This document shows positions 51,004-59,241 of a stretch of 64,000 nucleotides of DNA, piece after piece (the stretch's first letter is position 1; each line of letters begins with the position of its first letter). This DNA comes from an uncultured Lachnospiraceae bacterium. Lineage in GTDB: Bacteria > Bacillota > Clostridia > Lachnospirales > Lachnospiraceae. A program made the position numbers and the translations under genes. The notes under the pieces were generated by a model. The model saw only the letters and a list, made by a program, of their open reading frames with translations, made no database searches and was not told the DNA's origin. The stretch lies in assembly GCA_902780405.1 (NCBI GenBank), contig CACZFI010000001.1:62001-126000 (forward strand), in the 5' to 3' direction.

Positions 51004-54000
51004 ATGAGACATGCAAAGTGCGGCAAATTACATATCTTAAACAGACTCGGGCGACGTCTGTTTAGCGGTGCGCTTGCCGCCTTGCTTACCTTTACCTCTG
51101 TGGGGGTTCAGTATCCCAAGGCAGCCGGTATCCCCACACCGATCCACTTCGAGAAGGATACCATCGATGCACTCCCCGGCGCAAAGTTTTCCCAACTTCG
51201 AAACGTCCCGAACGGTATGCTTTTAATTGGGTCTTACCTGATCTATGATCAGTACCTGACGGATGCGGTCTACAATCTGGCGGTCGACAGCATGACAACC
51301 TACAACCAGCCCGGCATGTACTACAAGTCGGAGATGGCCGGCGGATCCTGGATCAATTTGGGAGATTCCGCTTCTTTAACCGACCTGACTGGACGCACCG
51401 GAACACCGGCTTCTGCAAGTGAACTTGCGGATATCAAAATATCGGTGATCCTTGATACGGACGGAAAGATCTATACCGTTTCGGCGGGCGGTCAAAAGAC
51501 CGAAGCAGGCAGCAAGGTGTTTGATCTTCAGAGTCCCTATAAGATTATGGAACTGCCGGAGATGACACCGGTATCTCTGATGTACGACAGTCTGATCTCC
51601 GAGAATGAGATCTCCTGGGTGAACGGTGATATCTCCGCACTCCTCGACGAGAATGACAACGTCAGGATCAATCAGCTGTACGAAAAGATCTGGACAGCCA
51701 GACTGACGGGCAACACCATGTCAAAGGATGTCGCAGGTCAGGCTGCCATGAAAACCGTGGGAGACGGAAGAAACGATCTCACAAACCGTATGGATAAGGC
51801 GCTTTCCGAACTCTATCGCGTGTATACCTACTACCTCGGCATCGGTGACAGACAGGCAATGGAGACCGTGATGGATGCCATGAACCAGGCAGATTCCGCA
51901 AGGCGTGCGGAGATATACTATATGCTTGCGTTTGACGGTGCGGGTTCTGTCTACGGATATATTACCAAAAGAGAGTATGACAAGCTGATCACCAAGGAGC
52001 AGTGGGCGGAACAGTTTATGATCGCCAACTGGGGTGAGAACTGGAGATACAACGATCAGTGGGGTGAGGCTATTCGCGTCACCGCAAAGAACAACACCAG
52101 AAACCAGTCATGGAGTTCCGTAAACTATACGCAGATGTATAAGGATCTCCGCACCGTGTACAAAAGTCTCGGCTATAAAGTTGATGACAAAAGAGTGAAC
52201 GGTTTACAGAAAGGTGATTTTGCACAGCAATTCTTCGACGTCCTGTCTACATATAAGTCACCGGGAGTTTCCACCGAAGAGTTGGGGAAAACCCCCGATA
52301 TCATAAGAACGCTTTATGCTACCGTACGTGAAAACCCTGCTTATGGTGAGCTGAATTCACTTACGAGCTTTACAAACAAAATCTCCGGTGAGAAGTATTA
52401 TTCGATCCTGGATATCGCTTACGATTACGGCTGGGCCCTGTCACAGGCCGGTGATCGACTTGCGGATGTACGCTATTGGGCGGATCGCGGTGATTATATG
52501 AAGGCTTACGCCAATTATATGTCCCTGGTTCAAAGAACCGGAACTACCAGAACGGGCGGCAAGGATTTTACCAGCGACGGTTATGTGGTACCGGGATCCG
52601 GAAGACTCAATGCACTTCTTGAACGACTCGAGACAGGAGATGACCTCACCGATGAGTTTAAGAAGGAATATACAACGGATGCCGAGTATACCTCTGCCTT
52701 AAAAGAAGCAATTCAGAGCTGCGGAGACAGCTATTACAAGTATGCCAACCGCGTGACACAGCGTGACAACACCGTGATCGGCGGCATGATGTACGATAAT
52801 ATGCAGTACATTCTGAACAATGCCGAAGCAGCGGTCAGGTCCGACGGAATCGTTTACGTGTACTACGACAGATATATTCGCAGGTACTCGAATCTGAAGA
52901 ACATCAAGAATGACGTGATCGTCAATCGCAGCGAGGAAACGGAGCTTCTGCAGTCCGTCCTGATCAACGAAGTGGAAGCAGTCTATGAAGACGCACTTTA
53001 CACCGGACCTTCCGCCAACTATTTCGATGCGGTGTCCAAGGAACAGCCCGAGGAAGTGGCCAACAACTTCCTTGACGATCAAAAGTCCGATTTAAACGGA
53101 CGCCTCGCAGAGTATGAATTTGTGATCGCGGCTTATGTTTCAAGACTTCCCATCGGTGCGCGAGTTTCTTACATCGACAGGATGATCAACCGTGCCGAGG
53201 GATTTCGGACTTCCATTCCCGATACGGCATTCGCCGGCAGAGCGAATACCTCTGTGGATGAGCTGATCGACTGGCTGAACGACCTGAAGAAGAAGGCACT
53301 CGGAGGAAGTACGGGAAACGCCGAGCTGGACGCCTTAGAGAGTCAGAGAGCAGCCTTTGAGGAAGGTTATCTAAACGCAATTGATAACGGTGATTTTGAA
53401 GCGGCCGAGAATTATAAGAATCAGTTGGACGAATTAAATGCCAAAATCAAGAAGATCAAAGACGGCGCTATGGATGACTTCATAAACGGCAGCGGATCCT
53501 TTGCATCGGATGCGGCAGGACTTCTCGGAGGAACGCCTACGGCATTGGGCGAGGAGATCCGAAAGAAGGCTGCGGGAGATATCGAAGACGGTGATATGAG
53601 CCGGATGGGCGATTATATCAGTGCACTCGGGGATATCGGAGATACCGCTTCTCTGCTGAAACTCGAGAAGATGCTTGAGGAAGCGGGTGCCGGAAAAGAT
53701 ATTTTAAACCGGATCGGAGATGCGAAGAAGAAAGCAGCGGACGGCGGTTTAAACAAGCGGACCGGAAGAGCGTCCGCAGGCACACCGCAAAGCGGTATCA
53801 ATGTGAACGGATACGGTTCAAGGACCGATCCGGCTTACGATAAGTACAACGATGCACTTTCCAAGATCATGGGCAAAGATTTTGACAGCATGAGTGATCT
53901 TGAGAAGATGATGGCTGCCTTAGCGCTTTTAAAATATGCATTGGCGAACGGCGACAGTCTTGCGTTAAAACTTGCACTGCTTCTCTTTGCTGAACTTCTT

Positions 54001-54423
54001 GAAAGCGGTAATCCTTTCATCTACCAGCAGTATGCCGACGGAAAGGATCTTGAATATGTGAATCTTGCGGCAGTGGATCGCTGCAGAGATTATACGGGCT
54101 TCCGCTACGTTCACAAGAACGGAAGCGAGGCCATGAGTCAGACGCAGGGAAGCGCAAGCTATCTGTTCACCGTAGGCGGTGCTTCCGTTGTAAAGTCCGA
54201 CGGCTCAAGGGATACTTTAAGCGCATTTGCCGCAGAGCAGACCGACAAGACCATCGACGCCACGGAAACAGTGAAGTATCCATACGTTGTAACGACGGAC
54301 AGCGAGCATTATCTCAAGGTGAGCGGATTCTACATTCCGGATACGGAGTATGCGGTATTGGTTCCCGAGGATATCGGGGCGCTCATTGATTCCATGGTGG
54401 AAGATCTTGAAGATACTTTATAA
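51004..54423 (+). CDS. Large exported protein, paralogue 2
   Basis: An 1139-aa protein. The signal peptide is RLFSGALAALLTFTSVGVQY with probable cleavage near residue 39 (PKAAG). It has the same ordered landmarks as paralogue 1: LLIGSYLIYDQYLTD, GRNDLTNRMDKAL, ARRAEIYYMLAF, and C-terminal NPFIYQQYADGKDLEYVNLA followed by GFRYVHKNGSEAMSQTQGS. It carries an extra ~230 residues in the middle, including a Tyr/Arg-rich segment. It has no sortase motif or wall-binding repeat, so retention must come from protein contacts. It is the last gene of the P2 unit; P3 follows 14 bp later. Confidence 0.7.
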   Translation: MRHAKCGKLHILNRLGRRLFSGALAALLTFTSVGVQYPKAAGIPTPIHFEKDTIDALPGAKFSQLRNVPNGMLLIGSYLIYDQYLTDAVYNLAVDSMTTYNQPGMYYKSEMAGGSWINLGDSASLTDLTGRTGTPASASELADIKISVILDTDGKIYTVSAGGQKTEAGSKVFDLQSPYKIMELPEMTPVSLMYDSLISENEISWVNGDISALLDENDNVRINQLYEKIWTARLTGNTMSKDVAGQAAMKTVGDGRNDLTNRMDKALSELYRVYTYYLGIGDRQAMETVMDAMNQADSARRAEIYYMLAFDGAGSVYGYITKREYDKLITKEQWAEQFMIANWGENWRYNDQWGEAIRVTAKNNTRNQSWSSVNYTQMYKDLRTVYKSLGYKVDDKRVNGLQKGDFAQQFFDVLSTYKSPGVSTEELGKTPDIIRTLYATVRENPAYGELNSLTSFTNKISGEKYYSILDIAYDYGWALSQAGDRLADVRYWADRGDYMKAYANYMSLVQRTGTTRTGGKDFTSDGYVVPGSGRLNALLERLETGDDLTDEFKKEYTTDAEYTSALKEAIQSCGDSYYKYANRVTQRDNTVIGGMMYDNMQYILNNAEAAVRSDGIVYVYYDRYIRRYSNLKNIKNDVIVNRSEETELLQSVLINEVEAVYEDALYTGPSANYFDAVSKEQPEEVANNFLDDQKSDLNGRLAEYEFVIAAYVSRLPIGARVSYIDRMINRAEGFRTSIPDTAFAGRANTSVDELIDWLNDLKKKALGGSTGNAELDALESQRAAFEEGYLNAIDNGDFEAAENYKNQLDELNAKIKKIKDGAMDDFINGSGSFASDAAGLLGGTPTALGEEIRKKAAGDIEDGDMSRMGDYISALGDIGDTASLLKLEKMLEEAGAGKDILNRIGDAKKKAADGGLNKRTGRASAGTPQSGINVNGYGSRTDPAYDKYNDALSKIMGKDFDSMSDLEKMMAALALLKYALANGDSLALKLALLLFAELLESGNPFIYQQYADGKDLEYVNLAAVDRCRDYTGFRYVHKNGSEAMSQTQGSASYLFTVGGASVVKSDGSRDTLSAFAAEQTDKTIDATETVKYPYVVTTDSEHYLKVSGFYIPDTEYAVLVPEDIGALIDSMVEDLEDTL

Positions 54424-54436
54424 AAATCTTTTCTTA

Positions 54437-54469
54437 GTGACTGTTTCGTGACTATGTGTGATGTAAGAT
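54437..54469 (+). promoter_or_regulatory. CIS promoter P3: GTGAC direct repeat plus -10
   Basis: GTGAC at 54437-54441 and 54448-54452, then 11 bp to TAAGAT at 54464-54469. It heads the structural, phage-tail-like operon starting at 54497. Confidence 0.8.
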
Positions 54470-54496
54470 AACAAAAAAACAAGAAAGGAAACACTT

Positions 54497-55090
54497 ATGG
54501 CTGATTATCCTATTATTGCGGATGTAAGTGCATATATCGTAAGGACGCTCCGCCAGAAGATGTGCCCGGAACCGATCCCGTCTCCGAACAATATCGAGAT
54601 CTCGTCTCCGGCGTCTCAGGACGTAGACTACATCTTGGGCCTGTATCTGTATGATATTCGCGAAGAAAACGATGTCACCAGAAACCCGGTTATGGGGCGT
54701 GGCAAACTGCAATTATCAGTGCCGCCAAAACCGTATAGTCTCTACTATATGGTATTTATCAACGGATCCTCCCAGATGGGACTCAAGGCTCCGGATATAC
54801 AAAAAATCGTCGGGCGCGTGGCGCAGATCATCAACGACAATGCGTCGGTGTACCCGAACGAGCTGCAATCCTGGCTGGAAGCAGAAGAACCTCCGATTGT
54901 ACTGTCTCAGGCGAAGATAAGTCTGGAGGAAAAAGTAAGGGTGTGGAGTGCGATCAACAAGCCATATCAGATCAGCCTCTTTTACAAGGCGGCACCCGTA
55001 TTCTTATCCAGCGAGGTAGTGATCAAGACACCGAGAGTTACGGAAGCAACTTTCAGTGTCCATGTACCGAAAGAAGGGGGGGAACAGTAA
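54497..55090 (+). CDS. DUF4255 (Pvc16/Afp16-type) tail terminator protein
   Basis: A 197-aa protein. The N-terminal pattern (ADYPIIADVSAYIVRTLRQK), followed by ISSPASQDVDYILGLYLYDI and KPYSLYYMVFINGS, is typical of DUF4255. Its homologues Afp16/Pvc16 cap the CIS tube and sheath and set length. It is the first gene of the structural operon, as in many extracellular CIS clusters, with a GAAAGGA site. High confidence from sequence and context. Confidence 0.88.
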   Translation: MADYPIIADVSAYIVRTLRQKMCPEPIPSPNNIEISSPASQDVDYILGLYLYDIREENDVTRNPVMGRGKLQLSVPPKPYSLYYMVFINGSSQMGLKAPDIQKIVGRVAQIINDNASVYPNELQSWLEAEEPPIVLSQAKISLEEKVRVWSAINKPYQISLFYKAAPVFLSSEVVIKTPRVTEATFSVHVPKEGGEQ

Positions 55091-55093
55091 GTT

Positions 55094-55831
55094 TTGGAAA
55101 ACGGCGCTGTGATCCGACGCAGGCTGGATTTGCTGATCCGGCTCATAGACACGACGACGGGACTGGCTGTATCCTCGCAGAGCGTAGTTTTCAAGAAGGA
55201 CGGAAAAGTACTTCCGGTTCGTCAGAAGGGCGAAGGCAACTATATCTTTATCGATATAGGCAGAGAGAATTCTTTCATGGAGCTTTCGGCTTACGGTTAC
55301 GATCCGCAGGTGATTACCCTCGACTATGAAACGCTCGATCCAAACCTTCCATCCATTGATGTATTCCTGATACCGTCAGAGAATACACCACAGGTAAGAA
55401 GTCTTACCGGAAAGGTACGTGGACTTACATCCGTTGAGGCGGTGCAACTTGGCAAACCGGTTTGCAGCATTAGTGAATTTGAACCAAAGGACAACCGTAT
55501 GACGCTCTTCCTGCCGAACAAGCGCATGAATATGGAAGACGGACATTACGGGCTCCTGCATGAGGAGAAGGGTTATGAGCACTTTGTTGTCAAAGAGCAA
55601 AGAAGCCCCGTATCCGTAATCCTTACGGAACCCCTTGCGGAGGAATTCGCCGTGAACTCGCCCATTGCCCAAGTGGTATTCGGGCATGTGGACGAAAAAG
55701 GGAATTACACCCTTCGCGTTCTTGATACGGCGGAACACCCCAAATATCTGGTTCGCTTTACCACAGCGGATGGCGACAGATATAAGGTGTATGATTTCGG
55801 CAGCGATCCGCCTGTTGAGGTCAAGAATTAA
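55094..55831 (+). CDS. CIS-associated protein of unknown family, beta-rich
   Basis: A 245-aa protein probably starting at TTG 55094 after a G-run ribosome site (GTG at codon 6 is the alternative). The first ~100 residues look like a carboxypeptidase-regulatory/transthyretin-like beta sandwich (LDLLIRLIDTTTGLAVSSQS, EGNYIFIDIG, LSAYGYDPQVITLDY). The rest is beta-rich with no motif that I can name. It lies between the tail terminator and the PAAR-like gene, so it may be a tip or baseplate accessory. Confidence 0.6.
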   Translation: MENGAVIRRRLDLLIRLIDTTTGLAVSSQSVVFKKDGKVLPVRQKGEGNYIFIDIGRENSFMELSAYGYDPQVITLDYETLDPNLPSIDVFLIPSENTPQVRSLTGKVRGLTSVEAVQLGKPVCSISEFEPKDNRMTLFLPNKRMNMEDGHYGLLHEEKGYEHFVVKEQRSPVSVILTEPLAEEFAVNSPIAQVVFGHVDEKGNYTLRVLDTAEHPKYLVRFTTADGDRYKVYDFGSDPPVEVKN

Positions 55832-55850
55832 CAGATTATAGGAGGCAATT

Positions 55851-56240
55851 ATGGGACAAGTGGTAACATCCGGCGCAACACTCGCATGCTCCTTCGGCGC
55901 AGGCGTCGGCACCTTGAATGTGACCAGCCAGCAGACCGTACTCTGTGACGGAAAGCCGGTCGCAACAATTCAGGACGGACAGGCGATGACCAATATCACC
56001 CCCTTCGGAATGTGTTCATCACTTGCGAATCCACAGGTTGCAGCGGCAACCGCAGCGGCTTTGGGCGTCTTAACCCCGCAACCATGCATGCCACAGACGA
56101 CAGGTACCTGGATTCCAGCACAGACCACCGCCTTATGCGATGGAAAACCCTGCCTCACAAATGACTGCAAGACCGTATGCGCTTATGCAGGCAATATCAG
56201 CATAACCGCACCCGGGCAGTTTACAACAAGCATTAGCTAA
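55851..56240 (+). CDS. DUF4280 PAAR-like spike tip protein
   Basis: A 129-aa protein. It matches the DUF4280 layout: VTSGATLACSFGAGVGTLNV, ITPFGMCSSLANPQVAAATA, MPQTTGTWIPAQTTALCDGK and a C-terminal FTTSIS. DUF4280 proteins are PAAR-like and are expected to sharpen the spike and sometimes carry cargo. Three Gly-rich turns and paired Cys are preserved. It lies just upstream of the sheath, with an AGGAGG site. Confidence 0.9.
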   Translation: MGQVVTSGATLACSFGAGVGTLNVTSQQTVLCDGKPVATIQDGQAMTNITPFGMCSSLANPQVAAATAAALGVLTPQPCMPQTTGTWIPAQTTALCDGKPCLTNDCKTVCAYAGNISITAPGQFTTSIS

Positions 56241-56259
56241 ATATGAAAGGAGACCACAA

Positions 56260-57975
56260 ATGGCTGAGTATTTTTCACCGGGCGTATATGTAGAGGAGTA
56301 TGACAATACTCCGCGTAGCATAGAGGGCGTCGGCACCAGCGTTGCAGGCTTTATCGGCTTTGCAGAGAAAGGTGCTACCGTAGGCGCACCCGCCCTTGTA
56401 ACAAACTTTAAGAGCTTCACAAAGCAGTTCGGCGGATTCTTATCCGAGTACACCCACGGAGCATACCGCTTCCTCGCAAACAGCGTAGAGCAGTTCTTCG
56501 CAAACGGTGGTACACGCTGCTACGTAAGCCGTGTCATTCCGACCGATGCAACCAAGGCAAAGAAGAAGATGGGTGTACTTACACTCACCGCTGCCAATGA
56601 AGGTAAGTGGGGCAACCGTATCCAGGTAAGCCTTTCCACAGTGACCAAGCGTAAGATGCAGCTGATCGCCAAGTCCGGCGACACCGCATTCGTTGCAAAG
56701 AGCGTTGACGGCTTCCGTGAGGGAGATGTCGTAACATTCAACGGCGAGTACAATCGTATCGCTTCCATCTACGATCAGACCGTAACCTTTGAGAACAAGT
56801 TCAAGGGCGATGTAGTAGATGAGGCAGTGATCCCCAAGAAGCTCGTATTTCTTGTGACCTTCAATGCACAGATCCGTTTCAACGATGATGTAGAGAACTA
56901 CACAGATCTGTCCTTCAATATCAACTCTCCTTCCTTCATCGGAAGCAAGTTTTCCGCAAGTGATCTTGTAACCGCTGAGGTTGCACAGGTTAAGGAGATC
57001 GGAAACCCTGTTGAGGCAATTCTCGGCAAGGGTGTTACAGACGGCATGTTCGCACTTGAGGGTGGTTCCGACGGATCCATCAGCAAGGTCAATGCAGGCA
57101 CATTCATCGGTGTGGATGACGGCCCCGGCAAGCGTACCGGTATCCAGTCTTTCCTCGAGAATGATGCAGTCAGCATGATCGCAATCCCCGGTGTAACCAT
57201 CCCCGAGGTAACCGTAGCACTTGTTGCTCATTGCGAGAACTTAAGAAATCGTTTTGCGGTACTTGATATGCCTGCTGACGCAAGCAAGACAGATGACCTG
57301 ATCGAGTACAGAAGCATCATCGATTCCACCTATGCCGCTATGTATCATCCCTGGATCCAGATCTTCGACAGAAGCGCCGGAAAGCCTGACTTCATCCCGC
57401 CTTCAGGTGCAGTGATGGGTGTATACTCCAGAACAGACATCAACCGCGGTGTTCACAAGGCACCTGCAAATGAGGCTGTATTCTGTACAGGCCTTAAGGT
57501 GAACTACACCAAGGAAGAGCAGGATATCTTAAATCCCGAGGGCATCAACCTGATCAGAAATATCCCGGGACAGGGCATCCGCATCTGGGGCGCAAGAACA
57601 GCAAGCTCCAACACGGCATTCAAGTATGTGAATGTAAGAAGACTCTTCATCTTCGTAGAGGAGAGCATCCGTGCCAATACAAACTGGGTAGTATTCGAGC
57701 CCAACGATCCTACACTCTGGCAGAGAGTCAGCATGACGATCCGTTCCTTCCTCGACAATATGTGGAGACAGGGACAGCTTGCAGGTTCCTCACCCGCTGA
57801 GGCTTACTTCGTAGAAATCGGACCTTCCACCATGAGCCGTGACGACATCATGAACGGCAGACTGATCTGCAACATCGGTATCGCACCTTCAAGACCGGCA
57901 GAGTTCGTCATCTTCCGTGTAACCCAGCACACCTCAGAAGCAGGCGGCGGGGTTGAAGAGACCACAGAGGGCTAA
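56260..57975 (+). CDS. Contractile tail sheath protein
   Basis: A 571-aa protein. The N-terminus is the classic sheath opening (FSPGVYVEEYDNTPRSIEGV, then TSVAGFIGFAEKG and VEQFFANGGTRCYVSRV). The central subtilisin-like sheath domain includes VSMIAIPGVTIPEVTVALVA. The C-terminal domain has GIRIWGARTASSN, WVVFEPNDPTLWQRV and FLDNMWRQGQLAGSSPAEAY, the donor-strand region conserved in all sheaths. Codon use is visibly biased toward abundant codons, as for a highly expressed structural protein. Confidence 0.97.
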   Translation: MAEYFSPGVYVEEYDNTPRSIEGVGTSVAGFIGFAEKGATVGAPALVTNFKSFTKQFGGFLSEYTHGAYRFLANSVEQFFANGGTRCYVSRVIPTDATKAKKKMGVLTLTAANEGKWGNRIQVSLSTVTKRKMQLIAKSGDTAFVAKSVDGFREGDVVTFNGEYNRIASIYDQTVTFENKFKGDVVDEAVIPKKLVFLVTFNAQIRFNDDVENYTDLSFNINSPSFIGSKFSASDLVTAEVAQVKEIGNPVEAILGKGVTDGMFALEGGSDGSISKVNAGTFIGVDDGPGKRTGIQSFLENDAVSMIAIPGVTIPEVTVALVAHCENLRNRFAVLDMPADASKTDDLIEYRSIIDSTYAAMYHPWIQIFDRSAGKPDFIPPSGAVMGVYSRTDINRGVHKAPANEAVFCTGLKVNYTKEEQDILNPEGINLIRNIPGQGIRIWGARTASSNTAFKYVNVRRLFIFVEESIRANTNWVVFEPNDPTLWQRVSMTIRSFLDNMWRQGQLAGSSPAEAYFVEIGPSTMSRDDIMNGRLICNIGIAPSRPAEFVIFRVTQHTSEAGGGVEETTEG

Positions 57976-58031
57976 GCGATAGGCGAGTAACCGAATCATA
58001 ACCAATACATTTGATAAAGGAGAATTGAGCT

Positions 58032-58532
58032 ATGTCAGATAATCCGTACCAGAACAGTAAAGGACTTGCATATCCGCTGACTAAGATGAACTTCCTCGTA
58101 ACCGTTGCCGGAGTAGAAGGCGTTGCAGCTTTCTCACAGGTAACAGGCATCGAGGCAAGCGTGGATGTGATCGAGTTCCGTCAGGGCAACGCAAACTCAC
58201 TTGCGCCCGTCAAGATCCCCGGACTTGTAAAGCACGGCAACGTAACCTTACGTTTCGGCTACACCATGGAGAGTGCCTTCAAGACATGGATTCAGGAGTG
58301 TGTATCCGAGACACGTGGTGAGATCCCGAGAAACGATGTAACGATCGAGTTGATCGACATCAACGGCGGTGCACCCCAGCAGATCGCTGAGAAGGTTTCG
58401 GGACCGAGAACCTGGCTGCTTACCAATGCGTGGGTAACCAAGTATACGGCTCCCGAGCTTGATGCAAAGACAAGCGATGTTGCAATCGAGTCCGTAGAGC
58501 TCGCTTACGAAGAGCTCATCATCCCGAACTAG
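58032..58532 (+). CDS. Inner tube protein (gp19/Hcp-like)
   Basis: A 166-aa protein following the sheath with an AAAGGAG site. The T4 gp19-type pattern is clear: YPLTKMNFLVTVAGVEGVAA, FSQVTGIEASVDVIEFRQGN and GLVKHGNVTLRFGYTME, with the strand-ending VAIESVELAYEELI. It polymerises as hexameric rings inside the sheath and is pushed out on contraction. Two hairpins sit between it and the chaperone gene, possibly allowing extra tube synthesis. Confidence 0.95.
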   Translation: MSDNPYQNSKGLAYPLTKMNFLVTVAGVEGVAAFSQVTGIEASVDVIEFRQGNANSLAPVKIPGLVKHGNVTLRFGYTMESAFKTWIQECVSETRGEIPRNDVTIELIDINGGAPQQIAEKVSGPRTWLLTNAWVTKYTAPELDAKTSDVAIESVELAYEELIIPN

Positions 58533-58553
58533 GGAAACTTCATACAACCAACC

Positions 58554-58638
58554 ACCACACCGGTGTCCCGGGCTTTCCGGGGCAGTGGTGTGGTCTGATA
58601 TATGGTCACAGGGTGATTTTGACCCTATATCAGACCAT
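58554..58638 (+). other. Two overlapping, mutually exclusive hairpins after the tube gene
   Basis: Hairpin 1 pairs ACCACAC (58554-58560) with GTGTGGT (58588-58594) and has an inner CCGG/CCGG pair. Hairpin 2 has a ~17-bp stem with one mismatch: TGGTCTGATATA (from 58591) pairs with TATATCAGACCA (ending 58637). TGGT at 58591-58594 belongs to both, so only one can form. There is no T run. This could be an attenuator, an RNase-processing site or a 3' stabiliser for the sheath/tube mRNA. Confidence 0.7.
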
Positions 58639-58668
58639 ACCACGAGTATTAAATAAAGGAGATTTCAC

Positions 58669-59031
58669 ATGGAAACAGTATATGATTTTACATTACCCAA
58701 GGGCTATATCGATGCAAACGGAGACATCCATCGAAACGGAAGGATGCGTCTTGCCACGGCAGGAGACGAGATCTCCGCAACCAGGGATCCGAGAGTATTG
58801 TCGAATCCTTCCTACCTGACCATCGTGATCCTTTCTCGCGTGGTTACGGAGCTTGAGGGTGTTCAGGCGATCACCCCCACCACCATCGAGAAGCTTTTTA
58901 CAGCTGATCTTGCATTCCTTCAGGATATGTATCAGCGTATCAACGACATCGAACCGCCCGCAATTACGGCGGTATGTCCGGACTGCGGAAAGACCTTTGA
59001 GGTGCCGCTAAATTTTACCATCGGGGAATAA
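58669..59031 (+). CDS. CIS tail-assembly chaperone, 0-frame product
   Basis: A 120-aa protein with an AAAGGAG site. Its first half (DFTLPKGYIDANGDIHRNGR, then SYLTIVILSRVVTELEGVQA) resembles phage tail-assembly chaperone N-terminal proteins. It ends with a zinc-knuckle-like CPDCGKTFEVPL. Its place between tube and second tube protein is the position of lambda G or P2 E. The frame stops at 59031, but a canonical slippery site 5 codons earlier allows ribosomes to enter the -1 frame. Confidence 0.75.
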   Translation: METVYDFTLPKGYIDANGDIHRNGRMRLATAGDEISATRDPRVLSNPSYLTIVILSRVVTELEGVQAITPTTIEKLFTADLAFLQDMYQRINDIEPPAITAVCPDCGKTFEVPLNFTIGE

Positions 59032-59237
59032 GCCTGTATCCTGAGGATGAATTATACCGGGAGATGGCATTTATCTCTTACTACTTCCACTGGAGTGAGA
59101 AAGAGGTGATGGCAATGGAGCATGAGGAACGAAGGCGCTGGTGCAGCCAGATCTCCTCCATCAACCGCAGCTTAAACCCCGAAGACAGTCGCAAAGAGAA
59201 GAGTATTTTAGACATGAAACCGACCGGTTTGAGGTGA
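58669..59237 (+). CDS. CIS tail-assembly chaperone, -1 frameshift fusion product (189 aa)
   Basis: After the slip at 59014-59016, the -1 frame runs through 73 codons (59016-59234) to TGA 59235-59237. It reads YHRGISLYPEDELYREMAFI and then SYYFHWSEKEVMAMEHEERR. This resembles the short DUF6760-like proteins that lie at this position in other CIS operons (family recall, not searched). The segment has no ATG before residue Met-13 and no ribosome site for CTG or ATA starts, so it is most likely made only as a fusion. Long and short forms would act like lambda gpG/gpGT: the short form coats a length-determining protein and the extension recruits tube subunits (inference). The next gene starts 4 bp after its stop. 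Confidence 0.7.
59010..59016 (+). promoter_or_regulatory. Predicted -1 programmed frameshift site (A AAT TTT)
   Basis: In the zero frame the codons read CTA AAT TTT ACC, so the heptamer fits X XXY YYZ exactly, with AAT and TTT able to re-pair as AAA and TTT after slipping. The zero-frame stop follows after 5 codons. A small ATCC-TGA-GGAT stem-loop lies about 22 nt downstream; no strong stimulatory structure is obvious. Confidence 0.75.
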
Positions 59238-59241
59238 TACT

